Shown: positions 1-13,040, numbered from the stretch's first letter. The stretch: 64,000 bases of DNA from Heterohyrax brucei (GCA_028571685.1 CM053143.1:197229829-197293828), one strand, 5' to 3'. Numbers and translations are program-made. Notes: generated from the letters alone by a model not told the origin.

Positions 1-2385
1 AGAGATAAAAGGAAAGAGAAGCAAGCAGAGAAATGAGAACCTTGTACCATCAAAAAAGCAACACTGGGAGAAAAGTGCGTCCTTCAGACCTGAGGTTCCT
101 GTGCCAAGATGCTCCCTGGACAAAGACTGATACAATACGAGACTTGTATCCAGAGCCAACAAGGTAGAAAGGCTTCCCCCAGAGCAGACATCCTGAATTT
201 GGACTTGTAGCCTACCAGACTGTGTAAGAATAAACCTTCCTTTGTTAAAGCCATCCACCCTGTGGTATTTCTGTTAGAGCAGGACTAGCCGACTAAAACA
301 GAACTTGGTACCAGGAGTGGAGTACTGCTCTAACAAACACGTAAAATGTGAAAGTTTTTTTTTTTTTGAGACTGTGAACAGATAAAAGAAAGCACCCAAG
401 AGAACTGCTAACACCTGATAAAGCAGCAGATAGTGTGAAAAGCAACAGCAGCAACAACAAACTGGTAACAACAGAACCAGGAGCCAACCTACAGAGCAAG
501 ACTGCTGAATGCCTGTGTGCAGGAGGCTTCCTGGTGGATTGTGGTGCCTCCAGGCACTCAAACAGGCAGAGCTAGGCTTACTGACCCATGGAACAAGAGG
601 GCTGAGTGCCTGTGTGCAGGAGGCTATTTGATGGGGTGGGGTGCCTCCAGGCACTTAAATTGGTGGAGCTACAGAGCTTTGGAATACATGCCCCTGTAGG
701 GCAAATGTGGGCTTGAGGCCCAAGCTATGAGACCGTTGGAAGTAGAAGCTGAGACAAGTTGATCAAGATGTGGGGTTGCGGCCCAGGGTTGGTGAAAAGC
801 TGAGCTGCCTCAGTCTCAGAAGGTATGGCCGTGAAAAGGTGGAGCCAGGGCTTTCTATGTTTGTGGGAGTGGAATTGCTACTCATTTGGGCTTAGGGTGC
901 ATCTAAAGCCAGTGGGGCAGAGTTTCTGTCCAGGTGGGCCTTGAAGGCAGAGTTGTAGTATAGGACTTGGGGTCTCCACTCAAAATCCAGAGAGTGTGGC
1001 CAGTACTGGAGGGCAAGGTCAGTGTGTAAAATGTCTCAGAAAATAAAAAGATTATTATCAAAGCTTTGAGGGCTAATGTAATGAGTTCTGCTGACTTCCT
1101 TGTTGCCTGTTAATGCCTTCTTTCCCTGCATTTCTCCCATTTATAATGTAACGTTTAACTTGGGCCCGTTCTGCCATTGTGCCTTTGAAAGCAGATAGTT
1201 TGTATTCTAGGTTTTGTAGATGTAAACAAACTTTTAAATTTTAGACTTGGAACTGATTTAAGATTTGTATCATATGGAATAGACATGTTTTTGCTATGAT
1301 GAGATGAATATGTTACATGTTTCAATGATGTAATTTTTGGATTGCCAAAGGGTGGGATGTCATGGATCGAATTGTGTCCCCCCAAAATAAGTGTAGCCCT
1401 GTGGCTGGGCCATGACTCCCTATATTCTATGATTGTCCTCCATTTTGTGATTTTCTTGTGCTGTATGTTAATGGATTATGGTGGGACTGTGTCAGACAGA
1501 CAGACAGACAGATATAGGAAACAGCTCACATAATCACAGAAGCTGAATGTCCCAAGTTCTGGCACAAGTCTCACGTGGCCACGGAAGCTGAGGAACCCAA
1601 AGTCAGCAGGTCAGAGACCAGAGTTCTAGATCCCCAGTTGTGTAAGTCAGTGGATCCCAAGCTGGTGGCAAGACAAAGCAAACCCAGGATCGGCAGGTCA
1701 GGGAGCAGGAGCGGCAGAGGCTGGTGAACCCAGGATCGGCAGGTCAGGGAACAGGAGCGACAGAGGCTGGCAAACCCAGGATCGCCAGGTCAGGGAGCAG
1801 GAGTGTAAGGACTGATGAGTCCAACAGCTGCTAGTTCAAGTCCTGGAACCAGACGCTGGAAGAAGAGAGCAGGAGCTCGTGACTGTGTGAACAGACCAGC
1901 AGCTGTAGTGAAGGTCGGGAGATGAGAGCCGAGGGGCAGGGAGCCACCACAAACCCCACCCTGCCACTTAATACAACAGCCAGATATGGAGTAGCCAAGT
2001 TGACATAATCCAGACCATCAGACTGTAAATCTCTTCATAGGATTACCTCCCTGCTCCAGTTATAAAGGGAGTTTCCCTGGAGTGTGACTTGCCCCACCCT
2101 TAATCCTTTTATCCTACAAGAGATAAAAGGAAAGAGAAGCAAGTGGAGAACTGGGAGAAGAGCCCCTCCTTCAGACCTGAGGTTCCTGTGCCAAAATGCT
2201 CCTGGGACAAAGACTGATACCATACCAGACTTTCCTCCAGAGCCAACAAGGGGGAAAACTTCCCCTAGAGCAGACATCCTAAATGTAGACTTGTAGCCTA
2301 CCAGACTGGGTAAGAATAAACCTTCCTTTGTTGAAACCGTCCAGTCTGTGGTATTCTGTTAGAACAACACAGGTTGACAAAAACA
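1..2385 (+). mobile_element. ERVL-MaLR-type provirus, 5' end cut by window edge
   Basis: The 3' part of a 5' LTR occupies 1-300 and ends GACTAAAACA. It is followed at 306-320 by TGGTACCAGGAGTGG, which is complementary to the 3' end of tRNA-Leu(UAA), the primer expected for ERVL/MaLR elements. The internal part (about 301-1357) has no usable retroviral gene. A second LTR runs from 1358 (TGTCATGGAT) to 2385 and is split by an inverted LTR at 1490-2020. The LTR contains an AATAAA-like polyadenylation signal near its 3' end (GAATAAACC). Family assignment rests on resemblance to MaLR/MLT LTRs (TG...CA ends, tRNA-Leu primer site); the subfamily name is not known to me. Confidence 0.75.
1490..2020 (-). 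mobile_element. Solo ERVL/MLT2-like LTR nested in the MaLR LTR
   Basis: This LTR lies in reverse orientation inside the 1358-2385 LTR. It is flanked by a perfect 5-bp target duplication, GACTG, at 1485-1489 and 2021-2025. Removing the insert and one GACTG restores the continuous LTR sequence seen in the other copies. It carries a tandem 46-bp triplication at about 1679-1804. Sister copies lie at 30660-31191 (-) and 54291-54864 (+). Confidence 0.8.
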
Positions 2386-2764
2386 TTTGCCAAAAGCATT
2401 TTGTAGATCCCTTCAAATATCATCGTTTGTCAATAAGTGCAACATTTTATCATTGAAATATTGCAGGAATAGAAGTTGGGATATCTGATAGCTTTAAAAT
2501 ATATAACGTAGTTATATATTGTATATAACTTTTTAAAAAAATAATTTTTCTTTGTAATTTATATGAATATTTACCATTCCAGTTTCTCATACAAAAACGT
2601 GTACTCACTGCTGTTTCATCCTAGCTGCTGTCCTTTCTACTGTGGCAGCATACTCCTCCCCTCCACCTTGTACTTCCCATGCCCATTGAACCAATTCCTG
2701 TTTCCCTATTTGGGTCAGACTTGTATCCTTTCCGGATAACTTTTCAGTCTTTATGTAGAGCAAG
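2386..2764. other. No gene; AT-rich stretch with probable antisense L1-like tail
   Basis: No coding exon or RNA gene was recognised. From about 2520 the sequence resembles the start of the antisense L1-like tail seen more clearly at 5305-5522 and 63340-63990, but it is too diverged to assign firmly. Confidence 0.35.
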
Positions 2765-3180
2765 TAATCCAAGAAGCTGGATTATGCGAAAAGAACAAGA
2801 CGTCAGGATTGGAGGAAGACTCATTAACAGCCTGCAGTATGCAGAAGACATAGCACTGCTTGCTGATACTAAACAGGATTTGAAATACTTACTGATGAAG
2901 ATCAAAGACCACAGCCTTCAGTATGGATTACACCTCAACATAAAAGAAATATCCTCACAACACGACCAATAAGCTGCATCATGATAAATGGGAAAGGATT
3001 GAGGTTTGCTAATACTTGGGTGCAGAATCAGTGCCCATGGAAGCAACAGACAAGAAATCAAAAGATATATTGCATTGGGAAAATCTGCTGCAAAGGACCT
3101 CTGTGAAGTATTGAAAAATAAAAAAGTTACATTACCTTGAAGGCTAAGGTGTGCCTGACCACAGCTGTGGTATTTTTTTT
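2765..3180 (+). mobile_element. RTE-class LINE fragment (reverse transcriptase region)
   Basis: The translation near 2790-2950 contains the RTE/BovB-like reverse-transcriptase stretch INSLQYAEDIALLAD (the Y-A-E/D-D box, here Y-A-E-D) followed by a Leu-rich helix. The frame then breaks. It is a dead fragment of the RTE family that recurs at 5149, 21740, 38000, 41430 and 61190. At about 3181 it runs into a short antisense L1-like tail just before the next LTR. Confidence 0.7.
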
Positions 3181-3207
3181 ATTGTGATTAAGTGAAAATT
3201 TACAATG

Positions 3208-5138
3208 ACTTGAGTTGAATTGTGTGCCCCTGAAAATATGTATAGCTACATGGCTGGGCCATGGTTCCCAGTATTTTGTGATGATCTTCCATTTTGTGAT
3301 TTTCCTATGCTGTATATTAGAGGATTAGGGTGGAGCTGTGAATCACTTCAAACAGTCACCTCCATGCTCCGCTGTAAAGGGAGTTTCCCTGGAGTACGGC
3401 TTGTACCACCCTTAATCCTTTCATCCTACAGGCGATGAAAAGGAAGCAAGCAGAGAATTGGGAACCTCATACCATCAAGCAAGCAGCACTAGGAGAGGAA
3501 TATGTCCTTCAGACCAGAGGTTCCTGCACCAACATGCTCCCTGAACAAAGACTAATGCAGTACTGGGCTTTCCTCCACAGCCAACAAGGGGGAAAGCCTT
3601 CCCGTGGAGCAGACATCCAGAATTTGGACGTGTAGCCACCTGGATTATGTAAGAATAAACTTTCCTTTGTTGAAGGCATCTGCGCTGTGGTATTTCTGTT
3701 AGATCAGCAGTAGCTGACTAAAACAGAATTTGGTACCAGGAGTGGGGTGCTGCTCTACCAAATACCTAAAATGTGGAAGCTGTTTTGAAACTGAATGGAT
3801 AGATGATTCACAAGGAACTGAAGAAGGTGCAGATGGTGAGAAACAAGCAGCAGAGGACTGGTGGCAGCAGCAGAACCAGAGTCAGCCCTGGAGCTGACCT
3901 GTGGAGCAAGAGAGCTAAGTGCCTGTGAACACGGTTTTCTTGGCAGTGCAGGGTACCTCCAGAAACTTGAATCAGTGAAACTAGCCTTGCTGACCCACAG
4001 AGCAAGAGAGCTGAGTTATTTTGTGCAAGAGGCTTTCTAGCAAGAATGAGGTGCCTTTGGGCACTTGAATTGGTGCGGTTACAGAGCTTTAGATGTGGGC
4101 CTGAGGCCTGGTCCACGTGACCATGGGAGGCAGAAGCCTGAGAGACAAACAGTGACAAACTGGGCTCCCTCAGTCTCAGAAGGTATTGCCATGACCTCAG
4201 GGGTTTGAAAGGGTGGAACCATGGCTTCCTATGTTTGTGGGGGTGGAATTGCCAGACAGTTGGGCTTAGTGTGTACCTAGAGCTGAGGGACAAAGTTCCT
4301 GTCCAAGTGGGCCTTGGGGCAGAGTGGTAGCACAGGGCCAGAGGTTTCCACTCAGAATCCAGAGAGTGTGGCCAATAGCCAGAGTCTGGAGGACAAGGCC
4401 ATTGTGTAAAATGTCTCAGAAAATGGAAGATAATCTTCAGACCTTTGAGGGCTTATGTAATGTGTTCTGCTGACATGCTAGCTGCCTGTTAATATCTTCT
4501 TTCCCTGCAGTTTCTCCCATTTGTAATGGAATGTCTAACATGTGCCTGTTCTGCCATTGTAGCTTTGGAAGCAGATAGCTTGTATTCTAGGTTTGGGGTC
4601 CCAGTGGGTGGGATGTCATGGATTGAGTTGTGCCCCCCAAAAAATATGTGTAGCCATGTGGCTGGGCCATGATTCCCAGTATTTTGTGATTGTTTTCCAT
4701 TTTGTGATTTTCCTGTGCTGTATGTTAGAAGATTATGATGGGGCTTTAAAGCCCTTCAAAGGATCATCTCCCTGCTCCAGTGTAAAGGGAGTTTCCCTGG
4801 AGTATGGCTTACACCACCCTTAGTCCTTTTATCCTCCAACAGCTAAAAGGAAAAAGAAGCAAGCAGAGAATTGGGAACCACACACCATGAAGCAAGTGAT
4901 GCCAGGGGAGGTGTGCACCCTTTGTACCTGATGTTCCTGCACCAAGATACTCCCTGTACAAAGACTGATGCAATACTGGACTTTCCTTCAGAGCTGTCAA
5001 GGGGGAAAGCATTCCCCTGGAATTGACATCCTGAATTTGGACTTACAGCTTACCAGAGTGTGTAAGAATACACTTTCCTTTGTTAAAGCCGTCCACTCTG
5101 TGGTGTTTCTGTTAGAGCAGCACTAGCTGACTAAAACA
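3208..5138 (+). mobile_element. ERVL-MaLR-type provirus with both LTRs
   Basis: The 5' LTR runs from about 3208, where its first bases are damaged, to 3725. A tRNA-Leu primer-binding site, TGGTACCAGGAGTGGGG, is at 3731-3747. The internal region is about 3726-4613 and non-coding. The 3' LTR runs from 4614 (TGTCATGGAT) to 5138 (CTAAAACA). The internal part is short and has no gag, pol or env frame, as is usual for MaLR elements, which depend on ERVL enzymes. Long reading frames seen on the minus strand here are accidental. Confidence 0.8.
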
Positions 5139-5148
5139 ATTTCATTGT

Positions 5149-5965
5149 CCTTGGATCCACTAACAATGCCAGTGGAAGCAGCACACAAGAAATCAAAAAA
5201 TATATTGCATTGGGAAAATCCGCTGCAAAGGACCTCTGTAAAGTACTGAAAAATAAAGAAGTTACCTTGAGGACTAAGGTGTGCCTGACCAAAGCTGTGG
5301 TGTTTTCTTTTATTTATTGTGATTAAGTGAAAGTTTACAATCTAAGTCAATTTTCCATATATAAACCCAAGTACCCACCTCTTTGTAATTCTCTCTGCTC
5401 TCCTCACCTCGTGACAACACATGCTACTTTTTCACTCCATTTCCAGTATCTGCTCAACCAGCACTTGTCCTTTCCTCTCTGCCTTCTCCTCTCCCCTCAC
5501 AAAGAAGCCAGTAGGACAGCACCATGGTATTTTCAAACACATGGTATACATTGGAAAGCTGGGCAATGCATAAGGAAGACGGAAGAATTGATGCCTTTGA
5601 TTTAGGGTGTTGGAGAAGAATATTCAGTGTGTCATGTATTGCCAAACAAACAAATAGATCTGTTCTGGAAGAAGTACAACCAGAGAGGTCCCTGGAAGCA
5701 AAGACAGCAAGACTGCATCTCACATACTTTGGATGTGTTCTGAGGAGGGATCAGTCCATAGAGAAGGACATCAAGCTTGCTAGAGTGGAATGTCAGTGAA
5801 AGGGAGGAAGACGTTCAACAAGGTGGATTGACACAGTTGCTGTAACAGCATGCATAAGCATAGAAATGATTTTGGCTGTGGTGCAGGACTGGGCAGAGTT
5901 TGTGTTGTGCATAGGGTCATTATGGGTTGGAACCAACATGGTGGCACCTACCAACAAGATTCCCC
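5149..5965 (+). mobile_element. RTE-class LINE 3' fragment, interrupted by an antisense L1 tail
   Basis: 5149-5304 repeats the RTE sequence seen at about 3008-3180. RTE sequence resumes at about 5523 and runs to about 5965, ending with the typical RTE tail (GGGTCATTATGGGTTGGAAC). The segment 5305-5522 between them begins TTTATTTATTGTGATTAAGTG, the reverse complement of an L1-like 3' end. It is flanked by an imperfect duplication (TGGTGTTTTC / TGGTATTTTC), so it is a 5'-truncated antisense insertion into the RTE. Confidence 0.65.
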
Positions 5966-6069
5966 TGTGTCATCTCCTCTTACTTCTGAGCAGGAACTGC
6001 ACAGTTAGTCTCCTTTACTTACTTAAGCCAAGAAGGACTCTCTTGACCTGTATCATTTTACACCTCATG

Positions 6070-6940
6070 AGGTCTCATAATTAAGTTTGTGAACTCACCC
6101 TAGAAAAAGGGCTCCATACCTCATTGCTGCATATTATTATGGCTGCCTTTGAAATACTCCCCTTGGGAAGCTATGCACTGACACCAGTGCCTAGTCTACC
6201 CTTCAAAGCAATTTTATAACTATTTTTCTAGAATGGACATCACAGCTGTCATTGTACGATGAACTAAAGTAAAGGAGAATTGAAGTTTTCCAAGAGCTGT
6301 TGGAGAAGCAAGTCAATGTTTTGGGCTGTGCTGTCTCTGGTGATGAAACATGGGTGTACCCAATGCAACCCTGAAACAGAATTGAAGTGCTCAGTGGAAG
6401 TCAGCCAGTTCCCAAAGTCAAAATATTCCTTCATTTCAAATCAAGAATCACAACAGTGTTGCTAACTGTTTTTGATACCAGAGAGATTGTTCGTTATGAA
6501 TATGTACCAACTGGACAAACAGTAAACCGAGTTTACCATTTGGAAGTACCGAAGGCTACATGAAAGTTAGATGAAAATGACCTGAACTTTCCACCAACAC
6601 CTCTTGGCTCTTGCATAACAACAATGCACCAGCTCAAAAGGTACTGTCTGTAAGGCCAGTCCTATATACTTAGCCAGAAACAAATAACTATTGGAACACT
6701 CTCCCAACTCACCTGATCTGGCCCCCAAAGACTTTTTACTTTACCTGAAGATAAAGGGAATATTGAAAGGAAGACTTTTTGATGACATTCAGGACATCAA
6801 GGGTATTAACGATGACAGCTCTGATGGCCATTCCAGAAAAAGAGTTGCAGAGTTGCTCTTAAGGTGATAACATTGATATTCAGAAATGAGGTATATAGCA
6901 CTTTTTCTACGATGAGTTCACGAGCTTAATCATCAGACCT
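6070..6940 (+). mobile_element. Mariner-like DNA transposon with degraded transposase
   Basis: The ends are inverted repeats of about 28 bp (6070-6097 and 6913-6940) that match at all but a few positions. The interior, read across frames, shows mariner transposase signatures in order: GDETWVY near 6340, a VPTGQTVN stretch near 6505, LHNNNAPAQ near 6620 (the HxDNAPxH-type motif, with Asp replaced by Asn), and a THLIWPP segment near 6710. Several stops and frameshifts make it inactive. The element is shorter than an intact mariner of about 1.3 kb. A second, more damaged copy begins at about 31192. Confidence 0.75.
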
Positions 6941-7699
6941 CACATTTACTAGTTCCATCTGTGCCTGAGGAGTTAGCTTCCTTGAATGGCTTCAGTTCTG
7001 TGGGAAGAGACTTTGGAGTGTGGTGCTGGATCGAAATTTCCTGTGACCCTGTCATCCAGGATAGATTAAAGGTGACCTAACAGCTCTTCTCACCCCATAG
7101 TCCACTGATTCTGCAGTGACTGGGCTTTTGAGAGAAATGGTAGCACTGGACATGCAGTGCAGCAGCATTTTGTCTCCTCACTACTGTGGGGACCAAAGAG
7201 TTGATGGTGCTTCACAGAGGCGGGTCCTGCTGCTCAGATGAGGTCACAGTCGGACAGTCCTGCTTGTGTGCTTTCCAAAGGATGCAAGTGGGAGGAGGTT
7301 TTGGATTCAAGTGTCTAGAGAGTTATGTTGTAAGGTGGTGTTTCCTAGAATACATGAGCAGTAAGCAGCTGACTCCCCTGAAAGTCAGTGAATTTACTAG
7401 GAAATGGAAGGCTTCACTCTTTGTTTACATTCCTCAAATGCTGCTGTTCTGGTTCTTCAGAGATCACGCTCTTCATCATCTTCCATTAGTGTGTCAGGGT
7501 GGGTGTCTGTTGAGGGAGCAGTCACTGATAATTGCTATACAGTACCTTTAAATCTCTGTATTTGAACATTGTGATGACACATGGATTCTCCTCTTTGCCG
7601 TGTCTAACCTGAGCTCTGTTTACCATTTCAGTGTCCTCACATGTCTCCATGAAGGGCCAGAGTGCATGACAATGCAACTATAGGGGTGTTGGAAAGTAG

Positions 7700-7855
7700 G
7701 GGACCATGACTCCCGTTGAGTCAATTCTCACTCATTGTGACCCTGTAAACAGAGTAGGACTGCCCACTAGAGTTTTCGAGGAGTGGCTAGTGGATTAGAA
7801 CTGCCAACCTTTTGGTTGGGAGACATAGCACTTAATAACTGTACCAGCAGTAGGG
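7700..7855 (-). mobile_element. AfroSINE
   Basis: On the minus strand this reads as the tRNA-like head (GCACTTAATAACTG region reversed, the GCTAACC / GTTCGAATC-type boxes) followed by the GGGTCACNNTGAGT tail shared with RTE. It is diverged, with no clear target duplication. The flanking 6941-7699 and 7856-8516 hold no recognised exon. Confidence 0.65.
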
Positions 7856-8516
7856 AGCAGACATGTGAAAATTCATAATTCCCCAAAATAATGTTCTCTT
7901 TCCAGCAGGTGGTCGGTCAGCTCTTAGTGACCTGGAGTCCTTTTAGAAAAGCCCAGGGCCTTGGGTCACATGTTTGTCCAGGTCACTGGGGCTCCCCTGA
8001 CTGGTGAGGGGCCAAAGCTGGCAGTCCTGTAGTGTTTCCCCATTGTTATATCGTGTCCTGCTTTCATCCTGTGCTATGTGTTTTAGTGAATATTTGGGTG
8101 GGTGCTATGTAAGGAGAGAAGCCCCCCTCATACACACAAGAAAGAGATGATCTGAGTGTAGAAATAGGGCTTTCATTTGCGAGCATTTCTCCAGTTTCTG
8201 CTGTATGCTCTGACTGTTCTAGGCAGTAAAGAGAGGAATGAGAGTGGACTTGGTCACAGTCAAAATAGAGAAAGATGTCCACTGTATTGGAAGGGTTAAG
8301 TTTCTGAGACAGGATGCAGTCAATGAGGAAGTGAATGTAGACTTTGAAGGGATGAGACTGATGGCTAAACTCCAAAGCAGACCTAAAGCGAACACAGAAC
8401 CCTGGGCCAGAACCCCATGAAATTTCATTTTCCCGAGACTGTCAGCCCTACCCTGCCTTTCACGCACGTTGGAGTACCTGATACCGTGCTGAACCAGAAT
8501 ATTTGGAATGTTCTAG

Positions 8517-9970
<1,454 letters not shown>

Positions 9971-9974
9971 TGTG

Positions 9975-10165
9975 TAAATGCTGTTGCCTCGGTTCCAGCT
10001 CATAGCAACCCCATAGCACAGAGGAGAGCTGCCTTATAGGGCTTCTGAGACTGTAATCTTCATGGAAGTAGACCATTAGCATCATTCTTCCATGGGGCTG
10101 CTGGAGGGTATGAAGCACTCACCATATAATTAGCTGCCAAGCACTTGACCACAGCATCATCAGGG
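9975..10165 (-). mobile_element. AfroSINE, diverged
   Basis: On the minus strand it shows a tRNA-like head near 10140 and the RTE-like tail near 9990 (TCATAGCAACCCCATA, reverse complement of the GGGTTGCTATGA tail). It abuts the CCCACA satellite. Confidence 0.55.
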
Positions 10166-10167
10166 AT

Positions 10168-10318
10168 CTCACCCACACACCCACACCCACACCCACACCC
10201 ACACCCACACCCACACCCACACCCACACCCCCACCACACCCACATACCCACACCCACATACCCACACCCACACCCACACCCACACACCCACACACCCACA
10301 CCCACACCCGCACACACA
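10168..10318. repeat. (CCCACA)n simple satellite
   Basis: About 150 bp of hexanucleotide CCCACA with scattered interruptions (CCCACATA, CACACA). The long open frames of Gly-Cys-Val and His-Pro repeats on both strands are products of the hexamer, not genes. Confidence 0.95.
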
Positions 10319-10429
10319 CCTGCAGCCCAGTGCCATCACACCTGTTCTGACTCAGGAACATGCTTCCGGGTTGGTTTTGACTACAAGCCTTTAGGTTCTG
10401 GACAAACACAAACTCAGAAAACCAGACCC

Positions 10430-10578
10430 ATTGATTTCAACCTTGCTCCAACTGACAGCGACCCTACAAGACAGAATTAAAGCTGCTTTGTAGGGTTTCC
10501 AAGGATCAGCTGGTGAATTCAAACTGCTGATCTACTGGTTAGCAGCCAAACTCTTAACCTTTGTGTCACTGGGGCTCC
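10430..10578 (-). mobile_element. AfroSINE
   Basis: It begins on plus with CTGACAGCGACCCTACAAGACAG-like tail sequence and ends with TGTCACTGGGGCTCC. This is the reverse complement of the GGAGCCCNNGTGGCACAGTGGTTAAG head with a GCTAACC box. Confidence 0.75.
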
Positions 10579-10637
10579 AAGTGTCTTATAAGTGTACATA
10601 AAGCCAGTATAATAAGAACCAGCTCTAATACTGTGTG

Positions 10638-10800
10638 GAAACCATGGTGGCATGGTGGCTAAGAGCTATGACTGCTAACCGAAGGGTCACTAGTTTGAAT
10701 GCCCCAAGCACTCCTTTGAAACCCTGTGGGACCGTTCTGCTTTGTCCTTTACTTTCACTAGATTGGAGTCAACTAGATGGCAGCAAGTGTAGGTTTTTGT
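10638..10800 (+). mobile_element. AfroSINE
   Basis: The head GGAAACCATGGTGGCATGGTGG, then GACTGCTAACCGAAGGGTC (A/B-box-like promoter region derived from a tRNA), and the tail GGAGTCAACTAGATGGCAGC are all present in order. Confidence 0.8.
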
Positions 10801-10994
10801 TTTTTTAAATACTGTGTTTCACAGAATTTTTACAGTGGTATTTTTCATAAATGGGAGTGAGATACTAAATATCTGAAACATTTCAGTTATGTACAATGTG
10901 GGAGAGCCTTCAGTTGCTTTTCAGGCTTCCCTGGACATGAGAATTCACAGTCCTTGTGAATGTAATGTGACAAATCAGGTAGCTCCTCCTTGTT

Positions 10995-11239
10995 ATTGTT
11001 AGATGCACTTGAGTTGCTTCTGACTCATAGCAATCCTACGTACAGCAGAACAAAACACTGCCCAGTCTTGCGCCATGTCCACAGTTGTTTTTGTCCGTAA
11101 GCCCATCATTGTAGTCACTGTGTTCAGTCCATCTCATCGAGGGTCTTTGTCTTTTCCTCTGACCCTTTACTTTACCAAGTATGATGTCCTCCAGAGACTG
11201 ATCCCCCCCAGCATGTCCAAAGTATGTAAGATGCAGTTT
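10995..11239 (-). mobile_element. RTE LINE 3' fragment
   Basis: Read on the minus strand it translates to the RTE C-terminal stretch LHLTYFGHAGGDQSLE followed by a Lys/Arg-rich KVKGQRKRQRPSMRW segment. The same fragment recurs at 19490, 24330 and 41430. Confidence 0.75.
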
Positions 11240-13040
11240 TGGTGATGGAGTCAAGATGGCAGAGTAGACACATGTCTTCTTGATTCCTTCTGAAAACTAA
11301 GGTCTCTACTGATAATTAAACAGAGCCTTCTGGACACCTGGTGACCCCTAGGACACAGCATAGGGCTGTCAATTTGGACTACATGCCACTTGTCACGGAT
11401 TGCATTGTATCCTCCCAAAAACATATGTAGCCGTTTGCTTGGGCCATGATTCCCTGTATTTTGCGATTGTCTTCCATTTTTGTGATTTTGCTGTGCTGTA
11501 TGTTAAAGGATTAGGTTGGGACTGTAAATCCCTTCAGAAGATCACCTCCCTGCTCCACTGTAAAGGGAGTTTCCCTGGAGTATGGCCTGCCCCACCCTTA
11601 ATCCTTTAGTCCTAGAAGAGATGAAAGGAAAGGGAAGTGGGCAGAGAATTGAGAACCTCACACCATCAAGAAAGTAGCACTGGGAGAAGAGCATGTCCTT
11701 GAGCCCTGAGGTTCCTGCACCAAGATGCTCCTTGGGCAAAGATTTATACAATACCTGACTTTCCTCCAGAGCTGACAAAGGGGAAACTTTCCCCTGGAGT
11801 AAACATCCTGAATTTGGACTTGTAGCCTACTGGGCTATGGAAGAATAAACCTTCCTTCATTAAAGCCATCCACTCTGTGGTATTTCTGTTAGAGCAGCAC
11901 TAGCTGACTAAACACCACTGAACGGGAAACTTCTTCTCTTCCTGACCCCTGCCCTTGTTGACTCCGACTCGACGGCACTTGGCTTGGCTGGCCCTTGTTG
12001 AATGCCGTCTGTCATGGACTGAAGAGTGTGCTTCATATCCTGTTAAGGTAACACCACAGAAACTAAACAGCTAAACAACATCTAGATGCCTAAAAAGCAG
12101 GAAACTTTGGCCACAGACTTAAAGAAAAATTTACTTATTGCTCGAGAAAGCCCCCAAAAGAAAGAACCAAAGAACTTCCCAGACAAAGATGCCTTTCTGA
12201 AACTATTGGAGGTCGAGTACAAAAGGATTATATATAGAGCTCTCATATATATTATATAAAATGCAGCAGAGCAAAATAAAAAATTAAGCAAGCTGTTCGA
12301 TTTGATGGAACACCAATACTCTGAAATCCAGCATATAGTAACAAAATCAAAGAAATAGAAAATTCAGTTCAAACCCAAGAAAACAAAATGGAACAAATGG
12401 AAAATAGACTTTCTGACTTGGAAGACAGAGCCACTGACTCCAGCATCTATGAGGAGAAATCAGAAAAAAGAAACAAGAAAAATGAAGAAGCATCTGGGAC
12501 TCTGTTAAGAGGAACAAACTTTGATTAATTGGACTCTATTAAGAGAAACAGTCTATGGTTAATTGGAGGTCCTGAACAGGATGAGATACCTGAGATCACA
12601 GAGAGTATTGTTGCTGAGTTGCTGACAGAAAGCTCCCCAGAAATTATGAAAGAAGAGAATGTAGATATCCAAGGTGCATATCAAATGCCACTAAATGTGG
12701 GTCTTGAAAGAAAGACTCCAGGACATATTATATCAAGCTTAACAAAATGAAACATAAGCAGCAACTCTTAAAGGTAACAAGACTCAAAGCAAAGCTAACA
12801 TTCAGAGGGAAACCCTGTAGGCTTTTATGTGACTTCTCAGCAGAAATGATGCTGGCACAGAGACAATGGGATAACACATTCAAAGCCTTGAAGGAGAAGA
12901 ACTTCCAACCAAGAATTATGTATCCTGCAAAACTATCTTTCAAATATGAAAGTGAAATTAAGACATTCACAGATAAATAGAAATTCAGAGACTTTGTAAA
13001 ATCCAAACCGAAGCAACAAGAAATACTGAAAGAAGCTCTT
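11240..13040 (+). mobile_element. L1 5' UTR and degraded ORF1, split by a solo LTR
   Basis: It starts GGTGATGGAGTCAAGATGGC, the typical L1 5' end. After the LTR at 11391-11914 it continues into ORF1 from about 12085. The recognisable ORF1 parts are a coiled-coil stretch near 12300-12480 (MEQMENRLSDLEDRA type), the RRM-like LIGGPE near 12555, and the C-terminal NFQPRIMYPAKLSFKYE near 12900-12950. Stops and frameshifts break it into several frames. ORF1p is the RNA chaperone of L1 retrotransposition; this copy cannot make it. Confidence 0.8.
11391..11914 (+). mobile_element. Solo ERVL-MaLR-type LTR inserted in L1
   Basis: The LTR starts TGTCACGGAT and ends CTAAACA, with a perfect 5-bp duplication CCACT at 11386-11390 and 11915-11919. 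The L1 copy at 26600 provides the uninterrupted site (CATACCACTGAATG near 26745), confirming the insertion point. Confidence 0.9.

Noticed and set aside
3808-4293. 161-codon minus-strand frame
   Set aside because: Antisense of the MaLR provirus internal region; no domain, and similar frames occur in the other provirus copies by shared sequence.
10060-10480. Long frames of Gly-Cys-Val or His-Pro repeats
   Set aside because: Direct translation of the CCCACA hexamer satellite.
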